Source: Paenibacillus sp. FSL R5-0517
GTDB lineage: Bacteria; Bacillota; Bacilli; Paenibacillales; Paenibacillaceae
Direction of reading: 5' to 3'
Assembly (NCBI RefSeq): GCF_037974355.1
Contig: NZ_CP150235.1
Location: 3,038,001 to 3,102,000, forward strand
Length of the DNA: 64,000 bases
In this document: positions 49,235 to 58,957 of the stretch, one piece after another
Layout of the letters: every line of letters starts with the position of its first letter
Numbering within the stretch: position 1 is the first letter of the stretch
Translations under genes and position numbers: made by a program
Notes under the pieces: model-generated
Database searches by the model: none
What the model was told of the DNA's origin: nothing
Seen by the model: the letters and a program-made list of their open reading frames with translations, nothing else

Positions 49235-49594
49235 GTCCAGTGATCCCCCTCCCTCGGATTGAAAAAATCGAATAGTATCTAGCTAATATATTAAAGGAAC
49301 AAACAAGGGGATCGTACATTCGCACAGGTTTGCTAAAAATCTTGCTCGTATCAAATCAATACATGACCGTTTCGTCGAATGTGTCAAATTCAGTCTAAAC
49401 ACTGCAAAGTAAGGATGTATGTCCATCCCTGGGGAGAGATATTCAGTTCATATTGCGAATATAATTCACGTAAGTGCTGTCAGTATGGCTCAAACAGACT
49501 TGGTATGAAGTAATCTCAGCTGCACAATATCGCGGAAGCACAATGGCGTTATGGGTGTGTTTACTCGGACTCACTAAGGAGGCGATTCCGTCAG
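49235..49594. other. 360-base intergenic region between divergent genes
   Basis: AT-rich spacer between the YdjC and BclB-like genes, with an AGGAGG ribosome site at its right end. I see no gene, convincing promoter or repeat in it. A sporulation promoter for the BclB-like gene is expected but not identified. Confidence 0.5.
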
Positions 49595-50980
49595 ATGAAG
49601 CCAAAAAAACGTATAAAATTTGGTGGAAACATATTTAAGAAAAATAGAGGAGGAGAGGAACATCACAAGTGCTTTGAAATCGAAGCGGAATTGCTTTTCA
49701 AGCTGATTGGCGAGTTGAAAGGAGCCATTGTACAGGTTTTTGCCAATCCGACTTCACACAATGTTTCGCTTCTGATCGAGGTGTTGCGTAAATTACTGGC
49801 CCTGATTCATCACTCGGATTTGAAAAAGGGAACCCGCGCAGACCTCGAAGCAGTCTTGGAGCTCACAATTGTATCTGCAGAGGGTGTTCCATTCTCTCCA
49901 ATTAGTGTGGCGACCAATTTGCAACAATTGCTGGATGTGCTGCTCTCTGTTATTTTACAGGGAAATATCGATTCGGCTGAAAAAGATCAACTTGTCATTT
50001 TGATTCGGGCAACTGAATTGGCTATTACTACAGGGCTAAGAAACATTGGGAATCAAGGTCCGGCTGGACCTGCAGGGCCTGCGGGTCCTCAGGGCGTACC
50101 TGGACCACAAGGCCCGGCAGGCGTTGCCGGACCTCAAGGTAGTGCAGGACCTGCGGGTACACCGGGAACAGCAGGTGTCACGGGAGCTACCGGCGCAACG
50201 GGTGCGGCAGGCCCTGCGGGTGGTGCAACAGGAGCGACAGGTGCAACGGGGAGTACTGGAGCTGTTGGTGCAGCAGGTGTTACAGGAGCAACAGGTGATC
50301 CTGGTGTAGCGGGTGCCACGGGAGTCACAGGTGATACGGGTGCAGCCGGAATTGCGGGAGTAACCGGGGCTACAGGTGCCACAGGTGATACGGGACTGAC
50401 CGGCGCAACCGGGATTATGGGAGTAACTGGCAGCACTGGCGTAACAGGCGCTACGGGTTCGGGAGCTATTATACCGTTTGCTTCTGGCGGACCTGCCATA
50501 TTGACAACCATTGCTGGTGGACTGGTAGGAACGACAAGTCTCATCGGTTTCGGAAGCTCGGCAACCGGAGTCAGCATTCTGGGTGGCACGATTGATTTGA
50601 CGGGGACGGTTGTCGGCCCACTCATTAACTTTGCATTCTCTGTCCCACGTGATGGCGTGATCACTTCCATCGCGGCCTATTTTAGTACCACAGCAGCCTT
50701 GGCCTTGGTCGGTTCAACGGTGACCATCACCGCGCAATTATTCAGTTCACCTACTCCGGATAATGCATTCACTGCGGTACCAGGGGCCATCGTTACACTG
50801 GCGCCGCCACTCACAGGTATTATTGCTTTGGGAAGCATCTCCAATGGCATAACAACCGGATTAGCGATACCGGTGACAGCAGAGACACGTCTTCTGCTCG
50901 TATTCTCCGCGACGGCAACTGGACTCAGTCTTGTGAATACCGTTGTTGGCTATGCAAGTGGTGGCGTAAACATTACATGA
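49595..50980 (+). CDS. BclB-like collagen-like exosporium glycoprotein
   Basis: 461 residues. Residues 1-154 form an unusual basic then helical N-terminal domain ([20 protein letters not shown]). About 45 Gly-X-Y triplets follow (155-290), first GPAGPQ-rich, then GATGVT-rich. The C-terminal 171 residues ([20 protein letters not shown] to [10 protein letters not shown]) match the BclB exosporium C-terminal domain, which forms trimers on the spore surface. AGGAGG precedes ATG 49595. It is a single gene. Exosporium location is inferred from the family. Confidence 0.9.
   Translation: MKPKKRIKFGGNIFKKNRGGEEHHKCFEIEAELLFKLIGELKGAIVQVFANPTSHNVSLLIEVLRKLLALIHHSDLKKGTRADLEAVLELTIVSAEGVPFSPISVATNLQQLLDVLLSVILQGNIDSAEKDQLVILIRATELAITTGLRNIGNQGPAGPAGPAGPQGVPGPQGPAGVAGPQGSAGPAGTPGTAGVTGATGATGAAGPAGGATGATGATGSTGAVGAAGVTGATGDPGVAGATGVTGDTGAAGIAGVTGATGATGDTGLTGATGIMGVTGSTGVTGATGSGAIIPFASGGPAILTTIAGGLVGTTSLIGFGSSATGVSILGGTIDLTGTVVGPLINFAFSVPRDGVITSIAAYFSTTAALALVGSTVTITAQLFSSPTPDNAFTAVPGAIVTLAPPLTGIIALGSISNGITTGLAIPVTAETRLLLVFSATATGLSLVNTVVGYASGGVNIT
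50057..50464 (+). repeat. Collagen-coding triplet repeats
   Basis: Nine-base units coding Gly-X-Y. They are less uniform than in the collagen gene at 2.9-4.8 kb. Confidence 0.8.
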
Positions 50981-51037
50981 TGCGATATACATTTTGATCT
51001 GGGGCCGATTCAATCGTTTCTTTCAAAATCATAAAGT

Positions 51038-51078
51038 AACCCCATGACTCATGAGAGCCATGGGGTTTGAACTTTTTA
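51038..51078. terminator. Intrinsic terminator between convergent genes
   Basis: AACCCCATG/CATGGGGTT stem followed by a T-rich stretch. Confidence 0.6.
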
Positions 51079-51110
51079 TACATAGCTGTGATATCTATTA
51101 CTACCAAGCA

Positions 51111-51545
51111 TTAATAGTAAATGTCATAGCTTCCACCATAACCATTGGGTGAGTAAGCCACAATTTTATGATACCCTTTCAAGTTCTCAAGAGTGATGCT
51201 TTTCGTTCCATAATCAGACACGATTACTCTTCCATCTCCCTTCAGGTTTCCACTCATATCTTCAACTTTAAATACATATTCCCCTGTTGTAAGAGGATTA
51301 AATCTAAAGGTGACACTTCCACTCAAGTAAATATCGGTACTATATCCTCCATTGAAATATTCTCTTATGGGATTTTGAGCAAAAATATTAATATCTTGTG
51401 CTTGGGACTGTTGTTGTGTCTGAACTTCCTGGGAGGAAGGGGGAGTTACCGTATGAGCTTCATCAGCGAATACCGCTGGAACAGATGCTAAAAGCACCGC
51501 CATGGAAGAAAGAGCTGCAATTGCTGTTTTTTGATATTTTTTCAC
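51111..51545 (-). CDS. Small secreted protein with pre-peptidase-like C-terminal domain
   Basis: 144 residues from GTG 51545, with AAGGAG 10 bases upstream. A signal peptide (TAIAALSSMAVLLASVPAVFA) is followed by a Gln/Ser-rich linker. The beta-sandwich domain that follows (SGSVTFRFNPLTTGEYVFKV, GYHKIVAYSPNGYGGSYDIY) recalls the small extracellular PPC-type domains attached to secreted enzymes. Here it stands alone. The function is unknown; it is probably exported and free. Confidence 0.7.
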   Translation of the reverse strand: MKKYQKTAIAALSSMAVLLASVPAVFADEAHTVTPPSSQEVQTQQQSQAQDINIFAQNPIREYFNGGYSTDIYLSGSVTFRFNPLTTGEYVFKVEDMSGNLKGDGRVIVSDYGTKSITLENLKGYHKIVAYSPNGYGGSYDIYY

Positions 51546-52430
51546 AATCAAACATCTCCTTATGGTATATAAAATTTAAAATAGAGTAGAGTTCGTACTT
51601 GTCACAAAGACAAAAGATCAATAGAGCAGTAGCTTTCCTCACAGTCATTTCCTAGGATGAGAGTAAGGTTGATCTGGCGCCAAATGTATGTTACAAGATA
51701 ATCGTACATTTTATTCCAAATATATACAATAAAGTTTGCAGGATTTTCCATGCTGTTTTTGTTAAATATATACTTTATTCATATATAGTTCACAAATTAA
51801 CATTTATTAGATTGAATGATTACGGAGAAGAGCCCCGCGATTCAAACGCACGATGAACGAAAAAGGTAACAGCAGGATAGATGTCTACTTGACCCCTGGG
51901 TTTGAATAGTAACCTTGACCATCAAAACATAGTTTCATAGAACTACTAAATTTGATCATTTAGCAAAATGGAATGCATAATTGCGAAAAAAGAGTATGAA
52001 CGCGTAAGCGACATGAGACACATAAAAGCATTTAATAGGCTTATTTTCTATATTTTTCAATAAAAGCGCTTGTATATATCGAATAATGATTCTATACTAT
52101 ACCAATAAAATCCAATTAAATTCCTAATTGACTATTATATGTAATTTAAATATTTGCACACTCACTCGAATCACGATCGAAAGTCATATTCACCACTCCT
52201 TAGAAAGCGTTCTGCTAACGCTCCTGATTACCCTTCCATATGAATGCTTATAGACATTCACTCTCGTCGCATAACTCAAACATCCAACCTATTACACTCG
52301 CGTCTTAACCCTTGAGGTATCAAATCTCCTAAACTACCAAGTGAAAAAACATAGATGAATCGGTGTGTCTCTTCTGACTCATATTGTCCCTAATTCCCTA
52401 ACCAAACCTGTAAAGGAGGTGAGGCTTTAT
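51546..52430. other. 885-base intergenic region upstream of the protease leader
   Basis: Very AT-rich DNA without a supported gene between the small secreted protein and the protease leader peptide. It contains a possible promoter at 52070-52098 overlapping a cre-like core, and otherwise nothing I can name. The length suggests a complex control region for the large protease gene. Confidence 0.5.
52062..52098 (+). promoter_or_regulatory. Candidate promoter with overlapping cre-like core
   Basis: TTGTAT (52070-52075) and TATACT (52093-52098) are 17 bases apart. AAAAGCGCTTGTA overlaps the -35 and matches the CcpA core AAGCGCTT, but with two consensus mismatches. Confidence 0.35.
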
Positions 52431-52532
52431 GTGAAATCCAGGGCGTTTATTCCGTCCGTAATCAAGGTTAGTCTACCGTTTTATTCTGCAGAGAAGGGCA
52501 TATGTACCAGACTAAATTACAAAACCGGGTAA
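52431..52532 (+). CDS. 33-residue leader peptide of the protease gene
   Basis: GTG 52431 is preceded at eight bases by AAAGGAGGTGA, a near-perfect complement of the 16S rRNA 3' end and one of the strongest sites in the window. The frame reads MKSRAFIPSVIKVSLPFYSA, then EKGICTRLNYKTG and TAA at 52530-52532. The stop overlaps the first base of AAAGGGAG, the ribosome site of the protease at 52548. This points to translational coupling, or to a regulatory leader peptide. The peptide itself has no recognised function and is not a clear signal peptide. Confidence 0.55.
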   Translation: MKSRAFIPSVIKVSLPFYSAEKGICTRLNYKTG

Positions 52533-52547
52533 AGGGAGTGGAAAAGT

Positions 52548-55500
52548 TTGATAAAGATTAATCGGTTACGCAAGCCCATCTCTATAGTGCTCTCGCTTCT
52601 CCTTGCATTTTCGATCATTCATCCGGTTTCAGCTGAAAACTCCACATCATCCAAATTGGATATGAAATCTGGACTTGCCAAAGTTTCGGAGGCCAAAGTA
52701 AACGCCAAGTTGACCAAAGAATTTGAAGGTAGTGAATATGTTACCTATCTGGTGAAAATGAAGGAACAGGTGGATACAGCAGCAGTCTCCAAGCAGGCCC
52801 TCGAAAAGGCGACTATCGCCAAACAAACGCCTTCAGCCACAAAGCTGTCCGTTCGGAATTCAGTCGTCAGTTCTCTGCGAGAAACGGCCTCACGTTCACA
52901 ATATCCATTGGAAACTTATCTGGAAAAGGAAGTTGACCTGGGCAAGGTCAAAGAATATAAAAGCTATTTTATTGTCAATTCACTGGCAGTGACGAGTACC
53001 AAAGAAGTCATGGAACAGATTGCGCTGCTGCCTGAGGTAGAGAAGATTCTACCGAATGAGACACGATACTTACAGAAAGCCGAAGTGAGTAAAGAACCGG
53101 CGAGTGCGGCACCAGCCAAAGATGCTGTGCAAACGCCAGCAGCTAAAGACGCTTCAGTCGGAGTCAAAGATAAAGAGCCTGCTGCAAAGGACAAGCTTGC
53201 AACAGAGAACGTGGAATGGAACCTGGATTACATCAATGCGCCAGCCGTATGGGATCGGGGCATCGATGGAACGGGGATTGTCGTTGCCAATCTCGACAGC
53301 GGTGTGGACTATACCCACCCTGCGCTTCGCAGCAAATGGCGGGGACTGGATGCTTCGGGCAATATTGTTGATCCCGAACTGAGCTGGTATGATCCGCACA
53401 GCAATGCTTCGCTTCCTGCGGACGGAGACGGACATGGTACTCATACAATGGGGACGATGGTTGGCTCGGAACCAGATGGTACCAATCAGATCGGGGTTGC
53501 TCCCGGTGCGAAGTGGATAGGTGTACGGATATTTAATCCGGAAACAACAGATGCCATTATTCTGGATGGCGGACAATGGTTGATCGCACCGGTGGATGCG
53601 GAAGGTAATCTGCACCCTGAACTTGCACCGGATGTCGTCAACAACTCATGGGGCGGAGGCGCAGGACTGGATGAATGGTTCCGGCCGATGGTGCAAGCCT
53701 GGCGTGATGCTCAGATTTTCCCGGAATTCTCTGCAGGAAATGTGAGACTGGGTAACCCGGGCGGACCTGGTTCTGTTGCTAACCCGGCCAACTATCCTGA
53801 AAGTTTTGCTACAGGAGCAACGGATATCAACGGAAATCTGGCTTCGTTCTCCCTGCTGGGTCCATCTCCGTATGGCGAGATCAAACCGGAAGTATCTGCC
53901 CCTGGTGTCAATATCCGTTCAGCAGTTCCGGGTGGTGTCTATGAGGGAGGCTGGAACGGAACGTCAATGGCAGGCCCGCATACCACTGCACTTGCTGCAC
54001 TCCTGCTTCAGGCCAACCATTCCCTTACGGTGGATCAGCTGGAGCAGATCATTACAGATACAGCCACACCGAGAACAGATAGTCAGTATCCGACATCTCC
54101 TAATAACGGCTACGGTCACGGCATTATTAATGCGCTTGATGCGGTGGGTTCTGTACTCGAAGGAATCGGCACAGTATCCGGCAGAGTGGTTACAGCCGGA
54201 GATGATCTGGAAGAGCCGGTACTGGAACACACACCTGTCAATTCAGCCTTTACAGGCATTGATATTCCATTAACGGCGCATGTGACAGATAACGTCGCGG
54301 TAGTCTCCGTCGAGGCTTTTGCCAAAACGACAGGTACCAACCAGTACGTCTATCTGCCGATGAATCGAATTGCCGGAGATAGCAAAGATGGAACTTACAC
54401 AGCAACCATTCCTGCCTTTCTCATTGAGCCACAAGGTGTGGAGTATTATATCCGCGTGAATGACTATGGCAATAACGGATTCGATAGTCAGGTATACAAG
54501 GTGGCTGTCTCCAATGGTGTTCAACCCGGATATCTTCAGGATTTTGAAGAAGATCAGCTGGGCTTCACCACTGGCGGTACGGGAAGTACATGGGTATGGG
54601 GAGCACCAAGCAGTGGTCCTGGTAGTGCATACTCCGGTGAAAAGGTGATTGCAACCAACCTGCAAGGTACTTATCTGGCGAATAGCAATGCATATCTGCT
54701 TGCGCCGCCAATTGATCTTACTGAGAGCCCGGAAGGCGCGTTATTGTCTTTCAAACACTGGTATGATCTGGAGAATAACATCGACTTTGGCAAGGTATAT
54801 ATCGCTTCCGAGGATAGCGATTATGTGTTCGAAGAGTTGTTAAGCTTCACGGGTACGGGTGGTAACTGGAAAAAACAATATGTGGACCTTCGCGCATACG
54901 CGGGTCAGCAGGTATTTATCAAATTCAATCTGACCAGTGATAACTCGGTGCAGAAGGCTGGTTGGTATATTGATGATTTCGCAGTTGAAGAATTGGATGA
55001 GCTTGCACCGGAAGCTCCTGCGGGATTGACTGCAACTGCCGATATTCTGGGCAACGTAGCCTTGAGCTGGACTGGAGCGAGCGATGAGGATCTCGAATCC
55101 TATGTCGTATATCGTTCCACAACCGCAGGTACAGGTTATGAAGGTATTGGAAGCACGACAGGAACAACGTTTACGGATACAACTACAGTTACTGATTCGA
55201 CCTATTACTATGCCGTTGCTGCACTGGATTATAGTGGAAATGAAAGTGACAAGTCTAATGAGGTCTCCATTACAGTGGAGGTGCCTGAGGATATCTACAT
55301 CGATCACTTCGACGGCAGTGATGATAATGGCTGGACTCATTCGGGAACCAAAGATGAGTGGGAACGCGGCATTCCGGTAACGGGACCTGCCAGCGCCGTT
55401 TCTCCGCCGAATGTGTGGGCGACTGATCTCGACAATACGTACGAGAATGGATCCAACTATTCGCTCGTATCTCCGGTCATCGATTTGACGGATGTATCCG

Positions 55501-57800
55501 AAGGAACACTCACGTTTAATCATTGGTACGAGATTGAGAGTGGATACGATTATGGATATGTGGAAGTCACCAAAGATGGTGGGACAACATGGTCAGAACT
55601 GGGCAAATTCTCACATAGTACAAACGGTAAACAATGGACACCGGTATTTTATGATCTGGATACACTTACAGGCAATGAAGTACAATTCCGGTTCCGTCTG
55701 ACTTCAGACAACAGTGTTGTGAAAACAGGTTGGTTCATTGATGATTTCCGTGTACTGGGTGTTGCGGTGGAGACGGTTACAGAGGACAATGCCATCGTGC
55801 TTAACAGTGACAAACCAAAACCGTCCTATGATAACCCATGGTACAAAATTACGCGGACAGACAAAGCGGAATTCAACAAAACGAAACAGCAACAACCGGA
55901 AGTCGAAAAACCAGGCGCAGGTTCGGTTAATCCACAAAGCCTGCCTGCAAGTGCAACGGTTACCGTACTGGAAACCGGACGTTCGGTGAAAACGGATTCG
56001 GCTACAGGCAAGTACAGCTTCACACACGTAGCAGGTGATTACACATTAAAAGCTGAGGCGTATGGATATTATCCTCGTACCCAGCAGGTGACAATCACCG
56101 ATGGCAGTGGAGCCAAAGCCAACTTTAATCTGGAGGCAATCCCGCATGGACAGATTGAAGGTGTAGTAACGGATGAGCGGACAGGACAACCACTGGCTGA
56201 TGCTTCCGTTCTCGTGGTGGAAGATGCGAATGTAGGTGAAGTTCACACAGGTTCAGATGGCAGCTTCGTTATTCAGGTATTGGAAGGAAGCTACACTCTA
56301 TCCATCCGGGCTGCGGATTATTACAGTAAGACGGTTACTGTGACTGTACCTGGTAATGGTACGGCAGAGGCGAATGTTGCCTTGAAGCCGTTCATCGGTT
56401 TTCCAGGGGAAATTGCTTATGATGATGGAACAGCAGAGAACGCACGAGCTTTTAACGCTGCGGATAACGCTTGGGCAGTTCGAATGACACCAGAGCTGGA
56501 GACCGCACAACTGACGGGTGCATCGTTCCGCTTCTGGAACACCGAATGGCCTGTACCTGGAGGTACAGCGTTCCAATATGCCGTCTATGATGCATCGGGT
56601 GCTGGCGGAGCTCCGGGACGACAACTAGCTGGACCATTTGACGGTACTGCACTTCGTAACGATCAATGGACAACCGTTGAATTCCCGGAACCGGTCATTG
56701 TAACGGGTGATTTCTATATCGTGTATGTACAGAGCTTAGCTGGAACTAGCGCTCCGGGACTCGCTACCGATGAGGATGGTCCAAATGCAGGTCGAAGCTG
56801 GCAGCGAGTAGGTGGGGCGTGGAGCACTTCACCTGCAGAAGAAGGTAACTACATGATTCGTGCAGTTGTGAGATATCCGGTAAATGCACCTGTGCTCACA
56901 GCACCTGCGAACACATATACGAATCAATCAACTTTCACCGTGTCGGGAACCTCTCCGGCATCCGGCGCTCAGATTAAGATCTACAACGGCAAAGATCTGG
57001 CTGGTACAACAACTGTCGCAAATGGGAAGTTCTCATACGGTGTGAAACTCCGTTCTGGGATTAATGCGATTACGGCCGAGGCTGTGGTGGACGGAAAAAC
57101 AACCGACCGTTCACTGCCCGTTGTCATCATTTTGGATCAAACCAAACCACAGTTGACCATCACGAGCCCGACGGAAGGAAGCCGGATCAACACGGAAGTT
57201 GTTCATGTAACAGGTAATGTCGTGGAACAATTCCTCGATAAGTTGACTGTTAACGGACAAACCGTACAAGTGGGCAAAGACAGAAGCTTCAGTCATCGCG
57301 TATTGGTTAACGAAGGCGAGAACACGATAACCATTACAGCAACCGATCTTGCTGGCAACAAAACAACGGTAACCCGCACCGTATACGTGGAAACGGCGTT
57401 GCCAGAACTTACGAATATTACGCCAGCTGAAGATGTTCGAATCACATCAGGGGAGAGTGTCACCGTATCGTTTGACAGTAAACCTGGACTGCAAGCATCT
57501 TTCAGGATTCAGTTACCGCTGAATCTAAATGCCCCAGGGGCAGGAGAGATTCCATTGGTGGAGACTGAGCCAGGTCGTTACACGGGTACGTACACAACAC
57601 CTTCATCCCTTACTCTTGAGGGTGGAGTCATTGTAATTCGTGCTCAGGATGCAGCTGGCAACAAAGTAGAAGCCGAAGCAGCTGGACGATTGTTCGTCAG
57701 CGCAGCACAGGAACAATCCAATCCAGAACCAGATTCGAGTCCTGAAGTGGACGAATCCAATGAACCTGCTCCATCGTCTGCTGAGGGTCTTCAACCTTAA
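52548..57800 (+). CDS. Secreted S8 serine protease, bacillopeptidase F-like, multidomain
   Basis: 1750 residues. A signal peptide (PISIVLSLLLAFSIIHPVSA) is followed by an I9-type propeptide (EYVTYLVKMKEQVD), a Lys/Ala-rich linker, and the subtilisin domain with Asp250 (VVANLDSGVDY), His296 (GHGTHTMGT) and Ser473 (GWNGTSMAGP). Two related jelly-roll modules follow (about 665-825 and 920-1070, each with a GWYIDDF- or GWFIDDF-type end), separated by a fibronectin-like domain. Then come two carboxypeptidase-regulatory-like domains, a further beta domain, and bacterial Ig-like repeats. It is longer than typical bacillopeptidase F (about 1430). TTG 52548 has AAAGGGAG upstream, overlapped by the stop of a leader peptide. 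It degrades extracellular protein. Confidence 0.92.
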   Translation: MIKINRLRKPISIVLSLLLAFSIIHPVSAENSTSSKLDMKSGLAKVSEAKVNAKLTKEFEGSEYVTYLVKMKEQVDTAAVSKQALEKATIAKQTPSATKLSVRNSVVSSLRETASRSQYPLETYLEKEVDLGKVKEYKSYFIVNSLAVTSTKEVMEQIALLPEVEKILPNETRYLQKAEVSKEPASAAPAKDAVQTPAAKDASVGVKDKEPAAKDKLATENVEWNLDYINAPAVWDRGIDGTGIVVANLDSGVDYTHPALRSKWRGLDASGNIVDPELSWYDPHSNASLPADGDGHGTHTMGTMVGSEPDGTNQIGVAPGAKWIGVRIFNPETTDAIILDGGQWLIAPVDAEGNLHPELAPDVVNNSWGGGAGLDEWFRPMVQAWRDAQIFPEFSAGNVRLGNPGGPGSVANPANYPESFATGATDINGNLASFSLLGPSPYGEIKPEVSAPGVNIRSAVPGGVYEGGWNGTSMAGPHTTALAALLLQANHSLTVDQLEQIITDTATPRTDSQYPTSPNNGYGHGIINALDAVGSVLEGIGTVSGRVVTAGDDLEEPVLEHTPVNSAFTGIDIPLTAHVTDNVAVVSVEAFAKTTGTNQYVYLPMNRIAGDSKDGTYTATIPAFLIEPQGVEYYIRVNDYGNNGFDSQVYKVAVSNGVQPGYLQDFEEDQLGFTTGGTGSTWVWGAPSSGPGSAYSGEKVIATNLQGTYLANSNAYLLAPPIDLTESPEGALLSFKHWYDLENNIDFGKVYIASEDSDYVFEELLSFTGTGGNWKKQYVDLRAYAGQQVFIKFNLTSDNSVQKAGWYIDDFAVEELDELAPEAPAGLTATADILGNVALSWTGASDEDLESYVVYRSTTAGTGYEGIGSTTGTTFTDTTTVTDSTYYYAVAALDYSGNESDKSNEVSITVEVPEDIYIDHFDGSDDNGWTHSGTKDEWERGIPVTGPASAVSPPNVWATDLDNTYENGSNYSLVSPVIDLTDVSEGTLTFNHWYEIESGYDYGYVEVTKDGGTTWSELGKFSHSTNGKQWTPVFYDLDTLTGNEVQFRFRLTSDNSVVKTGWFIDDFRVLGVAVETVTEDNAIVLNSDKPKPSYDNPWYKITRTDKAEFNKTKQQQPEVEKPGAGSVNPQSLPASATVTVLETGRSVKTDSATGKYSFTHVAGDYTLKAEAYGYYPRTQQVTITDGSGAKANFNLEAIPHGQIEGVVTDERTGQPLADASVLVVEDANVGEVHTGSDGSFVIQVLEGSYTLSIRAADYYSKTVTVTVPGNGTAEANVALKPFIGFPGEIAYDDGTAENARAFNAADNAWAVRMTPELETAQLTGASFRFWNTEWPVPGGTAFQYAVYDASGAGGAPGRQLAGPFDGTALRNDQWTTVEFPEPVIVTGDFYIVYVQSLAGTSAPGLATDEDGPNAGRSWQRVGGAWSTSPAEEGNYMIRAVVRYPVNAPVLTAPANTYTNQSTFTVSGTSPASGAQIKIYNGKDLAGTTTVANGKFSYGVKLRSGINAITAEAVVDGKTTDRSLPVVIILDQTKPQLTITSPTEGSRINTEVVHVTGNVVEQFLDKLTVNGQTVQVGKDRSFSHRVLVNEGENTITITATDLAGNKTTVTRTVYVETALPELTNITPAEDVRITSGESVTVSFDSKPGLQASFRIQLPLNLNAPGAGEIPLVETEPGRYTGTYTTPSSLTLEGGVIVIRAQDAAGNKVEAEAAGRLFVSAAQEQSNPEPDSSPEVDESNEPAPSSAEGLQP

Positions 57801-57852
57801 TTATTTCAAAGTATGTCATGGAAGATAACTGTATTTAGCACATTGAAGCAAG

Positions 57853-57892
57853 AAGCCGATAAGCCGAGGTATCCTGGCTTGTCGGCTTTTTG
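57853..57892 (+). terminator. Intrinsic terminator after protease gene
   Basis: AAGCCGA/TCGGCTT outer and AGCC/GGCT inner stem with five T. Confidence 0.8.
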
Positions 57893-58001
57893 TTATACCC
57901 TCTTTTCATAGCTGACGCCTAAGATTAGTTCGAGCAAAATGCATATACTGCATGGTTTGCAGCATTAGGATTAACAAATACGATGACAGGAGGAGTGAAC
58001 T

Positions 58002-58763
58002 GTGGGAGTTGATGCAGTACAACGATCCCAACCGTTACGAAGTAAATGGCTCAAAACCAAAATGTTGCTGAATAACTCGGCGATCAAACCATTTATCCCT
58101 GATACACAACGATATAGCCAATCCAACTTGAAGACCATGCTGGAGAAATATAGGATGGTATATGTCAAACCCGAGATAGGCACCTTTGGAATGGGAGTCA
58201 TTAAAGCTGAAATGCACAATCAGCACTACTTCGCCTACCAGATTGGTCAAAAGCGTCTGACGTTCAACAGCTTTGAGTCATTCTATCGAAGCCTGACCCA
58301 TCGAATTAAGCAAAAAAGCTATCTCATTCAACGAGGTATCCATCTGCTGCAACATAATAACAGGCGCTTTGACATTCGGGTAATGGTTCAATTAAATCCC
58401 GGGCAGGCGTGGGAAGCGACAGGGGTCATAGGCCGACTGGGTCATCCAAAGAAAATTGTGACCAACTACCATAGCGGTGCGAAGCCAATGAGCATTCACA
58501 CGTTGTTGAGATCCCATGCCTCTGACAAGCGGATTAACGAATTGATCCAGGAGATGAATCACCTGGGCATCCATATCGCTCGGCACATGCGGAAGAAATA
58601 CACGCGTTTGAGAAGCATTGGGGTGGATATCGGGCTTGATCGAAGTCTGACTCCATGGATTATTGAGGTAAACGCGAAGCCAGATCCCTATATATTCAAT
58701 CAGTTAAAGGACAAGACAATGTATCGCAAGGTGATTCGATATTATCGTCAGAACGCACTATAA
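58002..58763 (+). CDS. YheC/YheD-family ATP-grasp protein (spore-associated)
   Basis: 253 residues. The C-terminal ATP-grasp core is seen in RMVYVKPEIGTFGMGVIKAE, YLIQRGIHLLQHNNRRFDIR and GVDIGLDRSLTPWIIEVNAK. Acidic and asparagine residues for Mg-ATP are in EVNAKPD. YheC/YheD proteins associate with the spore coat in Bacillus; their reaction is unknown but ATP-dependent ligation is likely. GTG 58002 has GGAGG about eight bases upstream. It is a single gene. Confidence 0.88.
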   Translation: MGVDAVQRSQPLRSKWLKTKMLLNNSAIKPFIPDTQRYSQSNLKTMLEKYRMVYVKPEIGTFGMGVIKAEMHNQHYFAYQIGQKRLTFNSFESFYRSLTHRIKQKSYLIQRGIHLLQHNNRRFDIRVMVQLNPGQAWEATGVIGRLGHPKKIVTNYHSGAKPMSIHTLLRSHASDKRINELIQEMNHLGIHIARHMRKKYTRLRSIGVDIGLDRSLTPWIIEVNAKPDPYIFNQLKDKTMYRKVIRYYRQNAL

Positions 58764-58818
58764 TGAATGACGATGTCAAAGCGAATCCAGAAAATCATGT
58801 GAAAATAAATATGAAAAT

Positions 58819-58845
58819 GAAGCATCCATCGGGATGCTTTTTCTT
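58819..58845 (+). terminator. Intrinsic terminator
   Basis: AAGCATCC/GGGATGCTT with a T-rich tail, behind the YheC/D-like gene. Confidence 0.8.
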
Positions 58846-58957
58846 TTGCTTGCATATGACAGCAGGGAAGTATTCTCCTTTCTTCACATTAATGATATAA
58901 CATGATATATTAGGATGTAGAACATGAGAAGTATGGGTATTTATGGAGGTGCTTGTA

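Noticed and set aside
49235..49594. Sporulation (sigma E/K) promoter before the BclB-like gene
   Set aside because: A TCATATT-like -35 is present near 49450, but no matching -10 at the right distance was found.
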